A DNA stretch of 64,000 nt from Bacillota bacterium (GCA_023391635.1 JAEWAQ010000027.1:13900-77899), one strand, 5' to 3'; positions 35,363 through 44,532 are shown, counted from the first letter of the stretch. Notes: generated by a model from the sequence alone, not told the origin. Numbers and translations: made by a program.

Positions 35363-36444
35363 TGGAGCGCCTGGCACCCAGGCATTATGCCGAGCCTGAC
35401 GACAAGATCGGCCTGCAGGTCGGCTCGCTGCGCAAGGAAGTGTCGCGCGTGCTCGTCGCCCTCGACGTGACGCGCGAAGTCGTGGGGGAAGCGGCGGAGG
35501 TCGGAGCGGAGCTTATTATCGCTCATCATGCGGTCATCTACCGGCCGCTTGCGCACTTGCAGACGGATACCCCGGCAGGTGCGCTGGCTGCCGAACTTTT
35601 GCGCCGGGATATAGCGGTATACATCGCTCATACGAATCTGGATTCGGCCGAAGGCGGGATGAACGACTGGATGGCGGACGTCTTGTCGCTCACGGATCGC
35701 AAGGTGCTGCGGGAGGCGCATACCGACAAGCTGTTCAAGCTGGCGGTATTCGTGCCGGAAGAGCACCATGCGGCGGTCCGCGATGCACTGTTTCGCGCCG
35801 GCGCCGGCTGGATCGGCAACTACAGCCATTGCAGCTTCACGACGGAAGGAATCGGGACGTTCTTGCCGCGGGAAGGCAGCGATCCTTATATCGGCAAGCA
35901 GGGGAAGCTGGAGACGGTGGCGGAGAAGCGCATCGAGACGGTCGTACCGCAGAGTGCGCTCAAATCGGTCGTGTCCGCCATGCTGAAAGCCCATCCTTAC
36001 GAAGAGGTGGCCTATGACGTGTACCCGATGGATTTGAAGGGCCGTTCGTTCGGCCTCGGGCGCGTCGGCAAGCTTGCTGAGGCGGAGAGCCTGGACGCCT
36101 TCGCCGAACGGGTCAAGCAAGCGTTCGACGTGCCGTTCGTCCGCGTCGTCGGCGCGGGTGACAAGCCGATTCGCAAAGTGGCGGTGTTGGGCGGAGCCGG
36201 TTCGCGATTCGTGAGCCAAGCGCAGTTCGCCGGAGCCGACGTGCTCGTCACCGGGGACATCGATTACCATACGGCGCATGACGCCGCCGCGGCCGGCATC
36301 GCGCTCGTCGATCCGGGCCATAACGCGGAGAAGATCATGAAGGTGAAAGTCGCTGAATGGCTGCAGCGGCATTTGACGGAGCAAGGGTACGCGACCGAAG
36401 CGATCGCATCGCAAGTCGATACGGAGCCGTTCCGCTTGCGGTAG
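35329..36444 (+). CDS. yqfO: Nif3-like dinuclear metal centre protein (YqfO)
   Basis: 371 residues, ATG inside the end of trmK (34-base overlap) after GGGAGGTGC. Metal ligands are visible as LIIAHHAVIY and, at the C-terminus, GDIDYHTAHDAAAAG and DPGHNAEK. A middle insert (about residues 125-230) matches the PII-like domain of the long Bacillus type. Function uncertain; some relatives are linked to GTP cyclohydrolase activity. The trmK-yqfO pair is conserved in Firmicutes. Confidence 0.95.
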   Translation: MLARGETVVQLMERLAPRHYAEPDDKIGLQVGSLRKEVSRVLVALDVTREVVGEAAEVGAELIIAHHAVIYRPLAHLQTDTPAGALAAELLRRDIAVYIAHTNLDSAEGGMNDWMADVLSLTDRKVLREAHTDKLFKLAVFVPEEHHAAVRDALFRAGAGWIGNYSHCSFTTEGIGTFLPREGSDPYIGKQGKLETVAEKRIETVVPQSALKSVVSAMLKAHPYEEVAYDVYPMDLKGRSFGLGRVGKLAEAESLDAFAERVKQAFDVPFVRVVGAGDKPIRKVAVLGGAGSRFVSQAQFAGADVLVTGDIDYHTAHDAAAAGIALVDPGHNAEKIMKVKVAEWLQRHLTEQGYATEAIASQVDTEPFRLR

Positions 36445-36560
36445 CTCGCTGACCCCGCTGTGGTGGGCGGACAGAGGGCAGGCGAGGAAACAGAGGAACC
36501 CCGGTGCGCTAATGCTGGCAGACGGCGGGCATGAGAGCAAGACGTCGGAAGTAACTACCG

Positions 36561-36589
36561 TTGTGATTCGGCGCGATTCGCGTTATACT
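36561..36589 (+). promoter_or_regulatory. sigma-A promoter of rnpB
   Basis: TTGTGA at 36561-36566, 17-base spacer, TATACT at 36584-36589. The predicted start near 36596-36600 coincides with the 5' end of the RNase P P1 helix. Confidence 0.8.
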
Positions 36590-36600
36590 AGAGGCTGCGA

Positions 36601-37094
36601 ACCGGAAAGTTTGACAGACAATCGCCGGCAGCGCGAGCTGCGGGAGGAAAGTCCGGGCTCCGAAGGGCAGGATGCTGGATAACGTCCAGTCGGCGCGAGC
36701 CGAAGGATAGTGCCACAGAAATGGACCGCCGATGGCTAATCCCCACATGTTTTTCGGGGTCCCCGCAAAGTAATCGGAATAAGCTTCGAAGCTTACCGTC
36801 ACTTTGTGGGGTACGTAGCACAGGCAAGGGTGGAACCGTGGTGTAAGAGACCACGAGGAACACGGGCGACCCTGTTCCTGGTAAACCCCATCTGGAGCAA
36901 GACCTAAGAGAACGCACGTCTCGCGCGAGCGAGTCAAGCCCTTGCCCGGGGCGCGTTGGGTTGGTCGCTTGAGCCGTTCAGCAATGGACGGCCTAGAAAG
37001 ATGATTGTCGCTCCGTCTCGTGGGAGGACCGCCGTCCGGCTGTCCGCTCTGACCACGTGGAGTACAGAACCCGGCTTACGGCAAGCTTTCCGGC
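36601..37094 (+). ncRNA. rnpB: RNase P RNA (A-type-like, expanded)
   Basis: About 494 nt. A 12-base P1 helix joins 36602-36613 (CCGGAAAGTTTG) and 37082-37093 (CAAGCTTTCCGG, one G-T pair). Core marks in order are GAGGAAAGTCCGGGCTCC, AGTGCCACAGAAA, ACCGCCGATGGC, CAAGGGTGGAACCGTGGTGTAAGAGACCACGAG, GGTAAACCCCATCTGGAGCAAG and ACAGAACCCGGCTTAC. These resemble the A-type (Escherichia-like) RNA rather than the Bacillus B-type. Two segments look enlarged: 36743-36820, containing a CCCCGCAAAGT/ACTTTGTGGGG arm, and about 37008-37064 near the 3' end. It is the catalytic RNA that trims tRNA 5' leaders. Ends are set by the P1 pairing. Confidence 0.95.
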
Positions 37095-37116
37095 TCATTG
37101 CATAGCCAATTACAGC

Positions 37117-37153
37117 AACACCCGCGTCGCCTAATCGGCATGTCGGGGTGTTT
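37117..37153 (+). terminator. probable terminator after rnpB
   Basis: AACACCC (37117-37123) pairs with GGGTGTT (37146-37152), with an inner GCC/GGC pairing around loop TAATC, followed by TTCTTC. It lies about 25 bases past the RNase P RNA end. Confidence 0.6.
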
Positions 37154-37215
37154 CTTCGCGTACGATCAGACAGATTCATCACGACTCCTATATACGAAAA
37201 ATCGATGCCGAAGCA

Positions 37216-37246
37216 CGAAATAAGGCCCTCCGAGGGCCTTATTTCG
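37216..37246 (-). terminator. terminator after bdbDC
   Basis: Perfect 14-base inverted repeat, 37216-37229 with 37233-37246, loop of three, A/T-rich at its base. It lies 14 bases past the bdbC stop on the minus strand and could work in both directions. Confidence 0.75.
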
Positions 37247-37259
37247 CAAAATGAGAAAT

Positions 37260-37706
37260 TTAGTTTGCCATGATTTCGTCCTCGGCGGTCGAAGCTTCTC
37301 TTCTGCTCATCGCGAGAAATACCGTGATCAGGATGAAAGCGACGAGCGCCATGAGCGGGATCGTAATGACGCCGAACCAGTCTAGATAGTCGGTATTGCA
37401 AGGGATGCCCGCTTTGCAAGGGGCGATCTCCGCGAGTCCCGGCACCTTCTGCTCTGCATAATGATAGGCCGAGATCAAGCCGCCGATGATGCTGAGCGGG
37501 AGTGCGTAACCGGCCATGGCGCGATCGTCGCGAATCGCCGCCCGCCCCAGCAGCAGCACGAGCGGGTACATGAAAATGCGCTGGAACCAGCACAGCTGGC
37601 ATGGCATATAGCCCATCACTTCGCTGAGAAACAAGCTGCCTCCGGTGGCGACAAGCGAAACGATGAAGGCGAAGGTTAAGCCATGATTTCGAATGAGTGC
37701 CCGCAT
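37260..37706 (-). CDS. bdbC: BdbC, DsbB-like disulfide oxidoreductase
   Basis: 148 residues, four membrane helices. Redox pair CQLC sits in MPCQLCWFQRIFMYP, and a second pair C...C is in APCKAGIPCNTDYLDWFG, the DsbB/VKOR-like arrangement of the Bacillus BdbC family. It passes electrons from BdbD to quinone so that exported proteins gain disulfides. Eleven bases downstream of bdbD, same operon. Confidence 0.96.
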   Translation of the reverse strand: MRALIRNHGLTFAFIVSLVATGGSLFLSEVMGYMPCQLCWFQRIFMYPLVLLLGRAAIRDDRAMAGYALPLSIIGGLISAYHYAEQKVPGLAEIAPCKAGIPCNTDYLDWFGVITIPLMALVAFILITVFLAMSRREASTAEDEIMAN

Positions 37707-37717
37707 CCCATGCCCTC

Positions 37718-38470
37718 CTATTGCCCGCTTGATTGACCGGATTCAGCCGTTTCGGCTTTTTGCAGCGCTGCCTCGATGGCCGCTTTCAAGTTGTTGTAAT
37801 CGAGCGCGACGCTGTCGGACAGCCGCTCTCCGTTAATCAGAACGGTAGGCGTACCGGTGAAATTTTTCTTTTGCGCGAAGCTGTTCTGGCTGCGGACTTC
37901 GCTGGCGTACTTCCGGTCTTTCAAATCTTGCTCGAGCAAGTCGAAGTCGATCGCAAGTCCTTCCCGCTTGGCGAGATCCAGGATGTATTCCTCCGTAGCC
38001 CAAATCTGCCGCTCATTTGGATTTTGATACTTGTACATGGCGTCATTGAATTTCCAGAACGCTTCATTGCTTTGGTGGTAGATCGCTTGACCCGCCATCG
38101 CCGCCGTGAATGAGTCGGCATCCGGCGATATGATCGTCCAGTTCTGGTAGGAAAACGAGATTTTACCGGTATCGACGAATTCCGTTTTGATTTTGCTCAT
38201 GATTTCCTGACTGAAACGCGCGCAAACCGGGCATTTGTAATCGCCGAATTCGACCAGTTTCACCTTGGCATCGGGAGAGCCGATCGTCGGCATTTTGTCG
38301 TAATCGAGCGCGAGCGGCGCCGGTTTCGGCCAGAAGATCGCCAGCAGGACGATCACGGCGACTAAGCCAGCGGATAGCGACCATACGAGAATTCGCGTCG
38401 TCCGGCGTTTCTTCTCCAGTTCTATTTGCCGTTTAAGCCGCATTTCTTTTTTCAATTTCGCCTTTTCCAC
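37718..38470 (-). CDS. bdbD: BdbD, membrane-anchored DsbA-like thiol oxidase
   Basis: 250 residues from GTG at 38470 (minus), with AGAAGGAGCG upstream; an ATG further upstream has no site and adds 54 unrelated residues. A basic N-terminus (EKAKLKKEMRLKRQIELEKKRR), one membrane anchor (about 32-52) and an extracytoplasmic thioredoxin-fold DsbA domain with active site CPVC in FGDYKCPVCARFSQE. The cis-proline region is GTPTVLING. It oxidises cysteines of secreted proteins and is reoxidised by BdbC. Confidence 0.95.
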   Translation of the reverse strand: MEKAKLKKEMRLKRQIELEKKRRTTRILVWSLSAGLVAVIVLLAIFWPKPAPLALDYDKMPTIGSPDAKVKLVEFGDYKCPVCARFSQEIMSKIKTEFVDTGKISFSYQNWTIISPDADSFTAAMAGQAIYHQSNEAFWKFNDAMYKYQNPNERQIWATEEYILDLAKREGLAIDFDLLEQDLKDRKYASEVRSQNSFAQKKNFTGTPTVLINGERLSDSVALDYNNLKAAIEAALQKAETAESGQSSGQ

Positions 38471-38555
38471 AAGAACGCTCCTTCTCTTGCCGGGTTTCGC
38501 CCGGATTCGTAGCCTTATCCCGTATTGTATCGGAAAAACATTAAAATTGCATGAA

Positions 38556-38598
38556 GAAAAAGTGTCCGCCAAGCGACAACTTTCGCTTGGCGGACACT
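38556..38598 (-). terminator. strong terminator after the S8 protease gene
   Basis: Perfect 15-base stem 38561-38575 with 38584-38598, loop of eight, followed on the minus strand by a T run (A run at 38556-38560 on the plus strand). Fifteen bases past the protease stop. Confidence 0.9.
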
Positions 38599-38612
38599 CG
38601 GAGGCGTTGCGG

Positions 38613-40502
38613 TCAGGGGACGATCCGTTCAAGATCCCGTCTTACTTGCCCAAGAAACAATTGCAGCGACGAGGATTGGCCGCTAACGGTTTGCAGTGCC
38701 TTGCGAATATCGATCTGCCCATAACCGTACAGCGGATCCTTGCCTTGATCGCCCAAATCCTGCGCCGTATTCCGGAGCACGTCCATCACCTCGCGATTGG
38801 ACAATCCCGGATCCGCCGCCCGAACGAGCGAAGCGAGGGCGGCCACGTGCGGCGAAGCCATCGACGTGCCCGACAACGCGGCATACCGGCTGCCCGGATA
38901 CGTGCTGGCGATCGAGGTGCCGGGGGCGGCTACGTCAATGTAATCGCCATAGTTGGAATACTCGGCTTTGTCGCCGCCGGGATCGGTGGCCGCCACGGCC
39001 AGCACTTCCGGATACGCCGCGGGATATCCCGGCCGGTCGGTATTGTCGTTGCCGCTCGCCGCGACGACTAGCGCTCCTTTGTCGGTCGCGTATTTGATCG
39101 CATCGTGCAGGAACTGCGCGTCGGCGTAATTGCCAAGGCTCATGTTGATGACGTTCGCGCCGTGATCGGCCGCCCAGATGACGCCTTCGGCCACCGCATA
39201 CGTCGAACCCGCGCCCGTGCTGTCGAGCGCCTTGACCGGCATGATTTTCGAATACCAGGTCAGGCCCGCGACGCCTTCATTGTTGTTGACTTGCGCCGCG
39301 ATGATGCCAGCCACGTGGGTGCCATGTCCGACGTCGTCATCCGGCGGCTGCGCCGGATCGATGATGTTTATGCCTTTGACGAGCCGATCCTTCAGGTCGG
39401 GATGGTCAAGCTGAACCCCCGTGTCCACGACGGCCACGACCATGTCTTGGCTGCCTTTGCTGAAGTTCCAGCCTTGTTCGGTCTCGATCTGCGGCAAATT
39501 CCACTGGTATTCCGAATATAAGGTGTCATTCGGCACGACACCGCGGGATTCGGCGGCGGTGTCCGATGTCGCGCCGAGATCGTTCGTCAGATACAAGTAG
39601 TGGGGCTCGACGTAAATCGGGTTCAGGCGTTTGAAATAAGCCAAGAGCGGCTCGGTGCGGTGCTTCTTGGAGCGGAATACGTACGTTTGCCTGGAGTGCC
39701 TGACGACGGTCAGGTCCAGCTCTTTGCGCAGCTTCAACAGCTCGCTTGCCGTGAGCGGCTTGCGAAACTTCACGACGACTTCATCGACCGAGTAATGGCT
39801 GGCATTGCCGTTGTCTTCGCCTTTGCGAACGGTGATGTCTTGCGTCGTATTCGGCTTGACGGATTCGATGCGGTAGCGCCCTTCCGCCGGATAGGGGACC
39901 AGACGCAAGTTCCGCCGTTGATGACGCTCGACTTCATGCACGATATCGGCGGACAGGAGGGCGACGACCCCTTGTCCCATTCGCGAATCGGATGGCTCGC
40001 CGATGATGAAGTACCGGCGATCCCGATCCATGAACGCGGAGGAAGCGTAAGCCGCGCCTTTGCGTACCGCGGCCAGCGCTTGTTTGTACCGATCCGCGGC
40101 GGACTTGCCCAGTCGGGAAGCGTCGATACCTTCCGTCCGGACGGCTTTGCCGGATGCGGAGATCCACGAGGCCCCGGCAATTTCCGGATGCTCCCGCATG
40201 TAGCGTCGCAGCGCCGCTCCGGGGTCGCGTTCAAGCTCGCCGGCTGCGGCTTGCTTCATGAACAGCTTCGCGTCGCGCACGCTTTGCATTTTGCCGAGCC
40301 GCTCGGTTGCGGCCATATCCTGGCGTACCGACTTTTCTTTGTCGCGCGTTTCTTGAACGACAGCATGTCCGCGGCTCGTAGGGACCGGCGATGGTGCGGG
40401 CGAAGCTGCCGGATGGCCCGACTTGCAGCCGGGAAGAAGAAAGATGACAGCAGCAACGGCTAGGGCAAGCTTCGCCGCTCCCGTCCAGACGAATGTGCGC
40501 AA
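38613..40502 (-). CDS. S8 family subtilisin-like lipoprotein protease with N-terminal sensor-like region
   Basis: 629 residues from TTG at 40502 (minus), eight bases after AAGGAGGG; the longer ATG start at 40538 spans that site and is rejected. Signal with lipobox LLPGC (Cys near 26). Residues about 60-210 form a region with a cache-like look (IAGASWISASGKAVR; FMDRDRRYFIIGEPS). Next comes an inhibitor-like strand pattern (VVVKFRKPLTASELLKL) and the catalytic domain with Asp in VVDTGVQLDHPD, His in GHGTHVAGIIAA and Ser in GTSMASPHVAAL. All three catalytic residues are present. Likely surface-anchored protease. Confidence 0.93.
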   Translation of the reverse strand: MRTFVWTGAAKLALAVAAVIFLLPGCKSGHPAASPAPSPVPTSRGHAVVQETRDKEKSVRQDMAATERLGKMQSVRDAKLFMKQAAAGELERDPGAALRRYMREHPEIAGASWISASGKAVRTEGIDASRLGKSAADRYKQALAAVRKGAAYASSAFMDRDRRYFIIGEPSDSRMGQGVVALLSADIVHEVERHQRRNLRLVPYPAEGRYRIESVKPNTTQDITVRKGEDNGNASHYSVDEVVVKFRKPLTASELLKLRKELDLTVVRHSRQTYVFRSKKHRTEPLLAYFKRLNPIYVEPHYLYLTNDLGATSDTAAESRGVVPNDTLYSEYQWNLPQIETEQGWNFSKGSQDMVVAVVDTGVQLDHPDLKDRLVKGINIIDPAQPPDDDVGHGTHVAGIIAAQVNNNEGVAGLTWYSKIMPVKALDSTGAGSTYAVAEGVIWAADHGANVINMSLGNYADAQFLHDAIKYATDKGALVVAASGNDNTDRPGYPAAYPEVLAVAATDPGGDKAEYSNYGDYIDVAAPGTSIASTYPGSRYAALSGTSMASPHVAALASLVRAADPGLSNREVMDVLRNTAQDLGDQGKDPLYGYGQIDIRKALQTVSGQSSSLQLFLGQVRRDLERIVP

Positions 40503-40673
40503 GATGCATTCCCTCCTTAAAGCGGTTTGTTGCTTCATTTAGGTTGAATGGGTTGCACGCAAAATATACGGGGAAGAAGCAGCGGAGAACGCGGCAGAGG
40601 ACAGTACCTTTTCGGACAAAATTGTGATACGATGAGGATGATTTCGTTTCGCATCCAAGAAAGGAGCGCCATC

Positions 40674-41189
40674 ATGCCAGCCAACGTTGGGCAAATCGCG
40701 GTATCCACCCGGGACAAATTGCGAATCGCCATCCAGGAACTGGAACAATTCCTGAATGGATACGCGCTGCCGGACCTCGATAAGGAAGAGCTTGAGGATA
40801 CGCGGAATTTCTACAGCGGCTTGCTCTCCGACCTGCGTCATTTGCTCGTGTTTTCCGAAGTGACTTGCGAGAAGCTCGGCGCCCTGCTCCGCAGGCCGAA
40901 TCTCGATATCGAATATACCGAACGCGCCCTGTACGAGGCGTATCATCATTGCGTCAACGCGTTCTTCTATCCGAAGAACGAATGCTACTCCGAGGACGGC
41001 CGCTATGCCTATACCGGCCAGGATGCCATTCGCTTCCGCATGAAGCCGGTCCGCCCGGCGAGGGATATCGTGTTGCGCATCGCGAGCACGTACGAGGAAC
41101 TGCGCGACGACCTGTCCTACTACGAGAGCGACTACATGAACCATCGCCGCATGCAGAGCCAATTGAATACAGCTGGCCGATCGCGTTGA
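40674..41189 (+). CDS. ypuI: YpuI family protein (DUF3907)
   Basis: 171 residues from ATG 40674, with AAAGGAG at 40660-40666. The sequence (STRDKLRIAIQELEQFLNGYALPDL, then LLSDLRHLLVFSEVTCEKL and NAFFYPKNECYSEDGRYAYTGQDAIRF) resembles the YpuI family of Bacillales. No signal or membrane segment. Function unknown. Divergent from the protease gene. Confidence 0.8.
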   Translation: MPANVGQIAVSTRDKLRIAIQELEQFLNGYALPDLDKEELEDTRNFYSGLLSDLRHLLVFSEVTCEKLGALLRRPNLDIEYTERALYEAYHHCVNAFFYPKNECYSEDGRYAYTGQDAIRFRMKPVRPARDIVLRIASTYEELRDDLSYYESDYMNHRRMQSQLNTAGRSR

Positions 41190-41252
41190 CATGTTGTACA
41201 ATGAAGAGAATCAATCATTTACCTATCTTGGGCTTATCAGGAGCGATCTTCC

Positions 41253-41891
41253 TTGAACGTATCGAACGATCCGAGAATCATCAAGCAGCTGCTTCTGTCT
41301 CAGTGGGTGAACAACGTGAACCCGCTGGCATCGTCTTCCGACGAAGGGGATGGCAATCTGTTCGGCATTATGCTGAACGGACTGATGAACGGAACGCTGG
41401 CTGACGATCTTCTGGCTGTCGGACAAGCCGACCTGCTGCCGCCTGGTTCGGTCTCTGGCGGAATTTCTGCCGGCAACCGCTCCTTCGACGACTTGATCTC
41501 GTCCGCCGCTTCCCGATACGGCGTCGATCCGGCATTGGTCAAGGCGGTCGTGCAGACGGAATCGGGGTTCGATCCGAACGCCGTCTCGCATGCAGGCGCC
41601 AAAGGGCTGATGCAATTGATGGACGATACGGCCCGCGGTCTGGGTGTAAACGACTCCTTCGATCCGGCGCAAAATATCGACGGCGGAACCAGGTTCTTGT
41701 CCTATTTGCTGCGCAAGTATGACGGTCAAGTCATGCCGGCATTGGCGGCTTATAATGCGGGACCCGGCCGTTTGGACAGGCTCGGCTTGACGACGGACGC
41801 GCAAGTCAGCCAGCGGATCGGCGATTTGCCGCAGGAGACGCAGCGTTACGTTCATAAAGTGCTGACGGCGATGCAGCAGTGGAGTCGCTAG
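41253..41891 (+). CDS. lytic transglycosylase, SLT domain
   Basis: 212 residues from TTG 41253 with AGGAGCG upstream. The first 80 residues are poorly conserved; the SLT domain follows with catalytic Glu in VVQTESGFDPNAVS (near residue 103), then GAKGLMQLM, and AALAAYNAGPGRL. It cleaves peptidoglycan glycan strands with formation of anhydromuramic ends. No signal peptide is visible, so export or a prophage/flagellar-type delivery is unclear. A terminator follows at 41958. Confidence 0.92.
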   Translation: MNVSNDPRIIKQLLLSQWVNNVNPLASSSDEGDGNLFGIMLNGLMNGTLADDLLAVGQADLLPPGSVSGGISAGNRSFDDLISSAASRYGVDPALVKAVVQTESGFDPNAVSHAGAKGLMQLMDDTARGLGVNDSFDPAQNIDGGTRFLSYLLRKYDGQVMPALAAYNAGPGRLDRLGLTTDAQVSQRIGDLPQETQRYVHKVLTAMQQWSR

Positions 41892-41957
41892 CCGTATCAT
41901 CATAGCCGCTGCGATGGCGAGACGATCGGGGATCAAGTTGCAGCGAGGTTGCTCGAA

Positions 41958-41996
41958 AACGGCACCATCCCAAAGGGACGGCGAGGCCGTTTTTTC
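41958..41996 (+). terminator. terminator after the transglycosylase gene
   Basis: AACGGC (41958-41963) pairs with GCCGTT (41986-41991), enclosing a small TCCC/GGGA hairpin, followed by a T run to 41995. Confidence 0.7.
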
Positions 41997-42058
41997 TTGC
42001 GCGGCTTCGATCTTTTTTCTTGTTAGGACAGGATAATGGAAGGAAAGGATAGTGCACG

Positions 42059-43240
42059 ATGGAGGAGAACGCGAGCGCGTTATATTTCGATCACAGCGCA
42101 TCTACGCCGATTCACGAACGAGTCGCGGCTACAGTCGGCGAAGTGATGAAATTGCATTATGCCAATGCGTCGGCGCTTCACCGCGCCGGAGCGGAGGCAG
42201 GCAAGCTGGTCGAGCGCGCCAGAGTTGCGGTGGCTGCAGGGCTGGGCGTCAAGCCAAGCGAAGTGGTGTTCACGTCAGGCGGAACGGAGAGCAACAATCT
42301 GGCCCTCAAAGGAATATGGGGACGCGCAGGCAAACGGGACGGACATCTGATTACGTCTGCGATCGAGCACGCTTCCGTCTACGAGTCCGCGAAGCAATTG
42401 GAGCGGGAGGGCGTTAACGTCACTTGGCTTCCCGTCGATCGGTTCGGGCGCGTCGACCCGGGCGATGTGGCCGGTGCGCTGCGCAAAGATACGGCGCTCG
42501 TCAGCATCATGCACGTGAATAACGAGACCGGCGCCGTCCAGCCGATCCGGGAAATCGGCGCCTTGCTGGCTGATCATCCCCGCGCGAAGTTCCATGTGGA
42601 CGGTGTGCAGGCGATCGGGAAAGTACCGGTTCGCGTTCGCGAATGGGGCATCGACATGTACACAGGATCCGCGCACAAATTCCGCGGACCGAAAGGCGCC
42701 GGATTTCTGCTTGTCAGGGAAGGGCTGGCATTAACGCCGCTGCTCGCCGGCGGCTCGCAGGAAGACGGCGTGCGCGGAGGCACGTATAACGTTCCAGGCA
42801 TCGTGGGGATGGCGCAGGCGCTTCGTCTGGCGCTTGAAGGCATGTCGGAGCGAAGGCAGCGCATGTTCGGCTTGCGCCGCAAGCTGATGCAGCTGGTTTC
42901 CGTCATTCCGGAATTAATGCCGAACGGATACGGACCGGACGAAGATGAGCGCACCGCTCCGCATATTATCAACTTGTCCTACCCCGGCATGCGGCCGGAG
43001 GTGCTCGTTCATACGCTGGAGCAATACGGCATTCTCGTCTCCACGCAGTCGGCCTGCTCCTCGAAGAGCCTGAAGCCGAGCCGCGTGCTGCTGGCGATGG
43101 GTTGCGATGCCGACAGAGCCTCGGGAAGCATCCGCATCAGCTTGGGCGACGAGCATGCCGAACCCGATATTGAAAGATTGAGTGAGCGGCTGCGCCAGAT
43201 GGTCAAGGAGTTGAAGCTGCTGGAGAGGAGCTTCCTATGA
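42059..43240 (+). CDS. nifZ: cysteine desulfurase, NifS/IscS class (NifZ-like)
   Basis: 393 residues, ATG after GGAAAGGATAG. PLP-dependent aminotransferase class V. PLP lysine in TGSAHKFRGPKGAG, substrate-binding FTSGGTESNNLALKG, and catalytic Cys in STQSACSSKSLKPSRVLLAMG. In Bacillus the NifS-like partner of ThiI supplies sulfur for 4-thiouridine in tRNA; the direct ATGA overlap with thiI supports that role here. Confidence 0.95.
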   Translation: MEENASALYFDHSASTPIHERVAATVGEVMKLHYANASALHRAGAEAGKLVERARVAVAAGLGVKPSEVVFTSGGTESNNLALKGIWGRAGKRDGHLITSAIEHASVYESAKQLEREGVNVTWLPVDRFGRVDPGDVAGALRKDTALVSIMHVNNETGAVQPIREIGALLADHPRAKFHVDGVQAIGKVPVRVREWGIDMYTGSAHKFRGPKGAGFLLVREGLALTPLLAGGSQEDGVRGGTYNVPGIVGMAQALRLALEGMSERRQRMFGLRRKLMQLVSVIPELMPNGYGPDEDERTAPHIINLSYPGMRPEVLVHTLEQYGILVSTQSACSSKSLKPSRVLLAMGCDADRASGSIRISLGDEHAEPDIERLSERLRQMVKELKLLERSFL

Positions 43241-44463
43241 AGGAAGAGCTGATATTGGCGAGATTCGGAGAACTGACGATCAAGGGGAGAAACCGCGGCC
43301 GCTTCGAAGAGATGATGGTGAAGCAGGTCAAATCGGCCTTGTCGGCCTACCCGGCCTTAACGTACCGTAAAACGTTCGGCAGATTGTACATCCAATTGAA
43401 CGGAGCGCCTTACCCTCCTGTCGCGGAGCGGCTAAAGGACGTGTTCGGCATCGCGTCGTTCAGTCCGGTGGCGCGCTGCGGGCACGATCTCGCGGACATC
43501 CGCGATACGGCGCTGCAAGCCGTCCGCGAAGTTCAGCCGTCACCGCGCACGTTCAAAGTATCCGTGAGACGCGCTTGGAAGGAATACCCGCACGATTCGC
43601 AGGAAATGAACCACTTGGTCGGCGCCCATGTGCTTCGCAATACGCCCGAGCTCAAGGTCGACGTCCGCCATCCCGACCTGGAGCTCAGGGTAGACATCCA
43701 ACCGGACGGCACGTATGTGTATGCGGCCGTCGAACAGGCTTCCGGCGGCTTCCCGCTCGGGATGAACGGCAAGGCGATGCTGCTGTTGTCAGGCGGCATC
43801 GACAGCCCGGTCGCCGGCTGGATGGCGATGCGCAAAGGGCTTGAGATCGAAGCCGTGCACTATCACAGCTACCCGTTCACGAGCGAGCAAGCAAAGGAGA
43901 AGGTCATCTCGCTCGCGCAGCGGCTGGCCTATTACGGCGGGAAAATCCGTCTGCACCTCGTCCCGTTCACGGAACTTCAAACCCGGCTGGCACATAACGG
44001 TCAGGAGCATCTCATCATTACGCTGATGCGCCGCGCGATGCTGGAAATCGCCGAACGATTGGCCGAGCAGAGGGGAGCGCTGGCGATCGTAACGGGCGAC
44101 AGCCTGGGTCAGGTCGCGAGCCAGACGTTGGGCAGCATGAACGTCATCGGGCGCGAGACGAAGCTGCCGCTGCTGCGGCCGCTCGTCATGATGGACAAAC
44201 TGGATATCATTCGCGTGGCCGAACGAATTCGCACCTATGAGACTTCCATTCTGCCGTATGAAGATTGCTGCACGCTGTTCGTGCCGAAATCGCCGGCGAC
44301 GAACCCGAATCTGCGGATCGTCGAACGCGTTGAGAGCCAGTTCGGCCTAGAGCGGGAGCGTCTGATCGAGGAGGCGGTCCGCGGCACCGAGACGCTGATC
44401 TTGACGGAGAACGGCCGATCGGACGTCCGCCATGGCCAATCGCAGGAGGATCGCTGGTTCTAA
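43237..44463 (+). CDS. thiI: ThiI, tRNA 4-thiouridine synthase
   Basis: 408 residues, start overlapping the desulfurase stop. N-terminal ferredoxin-like/THUMP domain (LILARFGELTIKGRNRGRFEEMM), then the PP-loop adenylation domain with LLLSGGIDSPVAGWMAMRKG and a cysteine pair in YEDCCTLFVPKSPATNP. There is no C-terminal rhodanese domain, as in Bacillus, so the desulfurase must hand over sulfur directly. Terminator at 44488. Confidence 0.97.
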   Translation: MKEELILARFGELTIKGRNRGRFEEMMVKQVKSALSAYPALTYRKTFGRLYIQLNGAPYPPVAERLKDVFGIASFSPVARCGHDLADIRDTALQAVREVQPSPRTFKVSVRRAWKEYPHDSQEMNHLVGAHVLRNTPELKVDVRHPDLELRVDIQPDGTYVYAAVEQASGGFPLGMNGKAMLLLSGGIDSPVAGWMAMRKGLEIEAVHYHSYPFTSEQAKEKVISLAQRLAYYGGKIRLHLVPFTELQTRLAHNGQEHLIITLMRRAMLEIAERLAEQRGALAIVTGDSLGQVASQTLGSMNVIGRETKLPLLRPLVMMDKLDIIRVAERIRTYETSILPYEDCCTLFVPKSPATNPNLRIVERVESQFGLERERLIEEAVRGTETLILTENGRSDVRHGQSQEDRWF

Positions 44464-44487
44464 TCGCGTAATCGCTTGAAAACGAAT

Positions 44488-44532
44488 AAACGTCCGGATC
44501 GCGGCATTTCGCCGTATGATCCGGACGTTTTT
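44488..44532. terminator. bidirectional terminator between thiI and terC
   Basis: Perfect 12-base stem AAACGTCCGGAT (44488-44499) with ATCCGGACGTTT (44519-44530), T run to 44532. Serves convergent thiI and the minus-strand TerC gene. Confidence 0.87.

Noticed and set aside
36509..36937. 142-codon minus-strand reading frame
   Set aside because: It lies across the RNase P RNA and its promoter, and its residues show no family pattern; the RNA explains the sequence.
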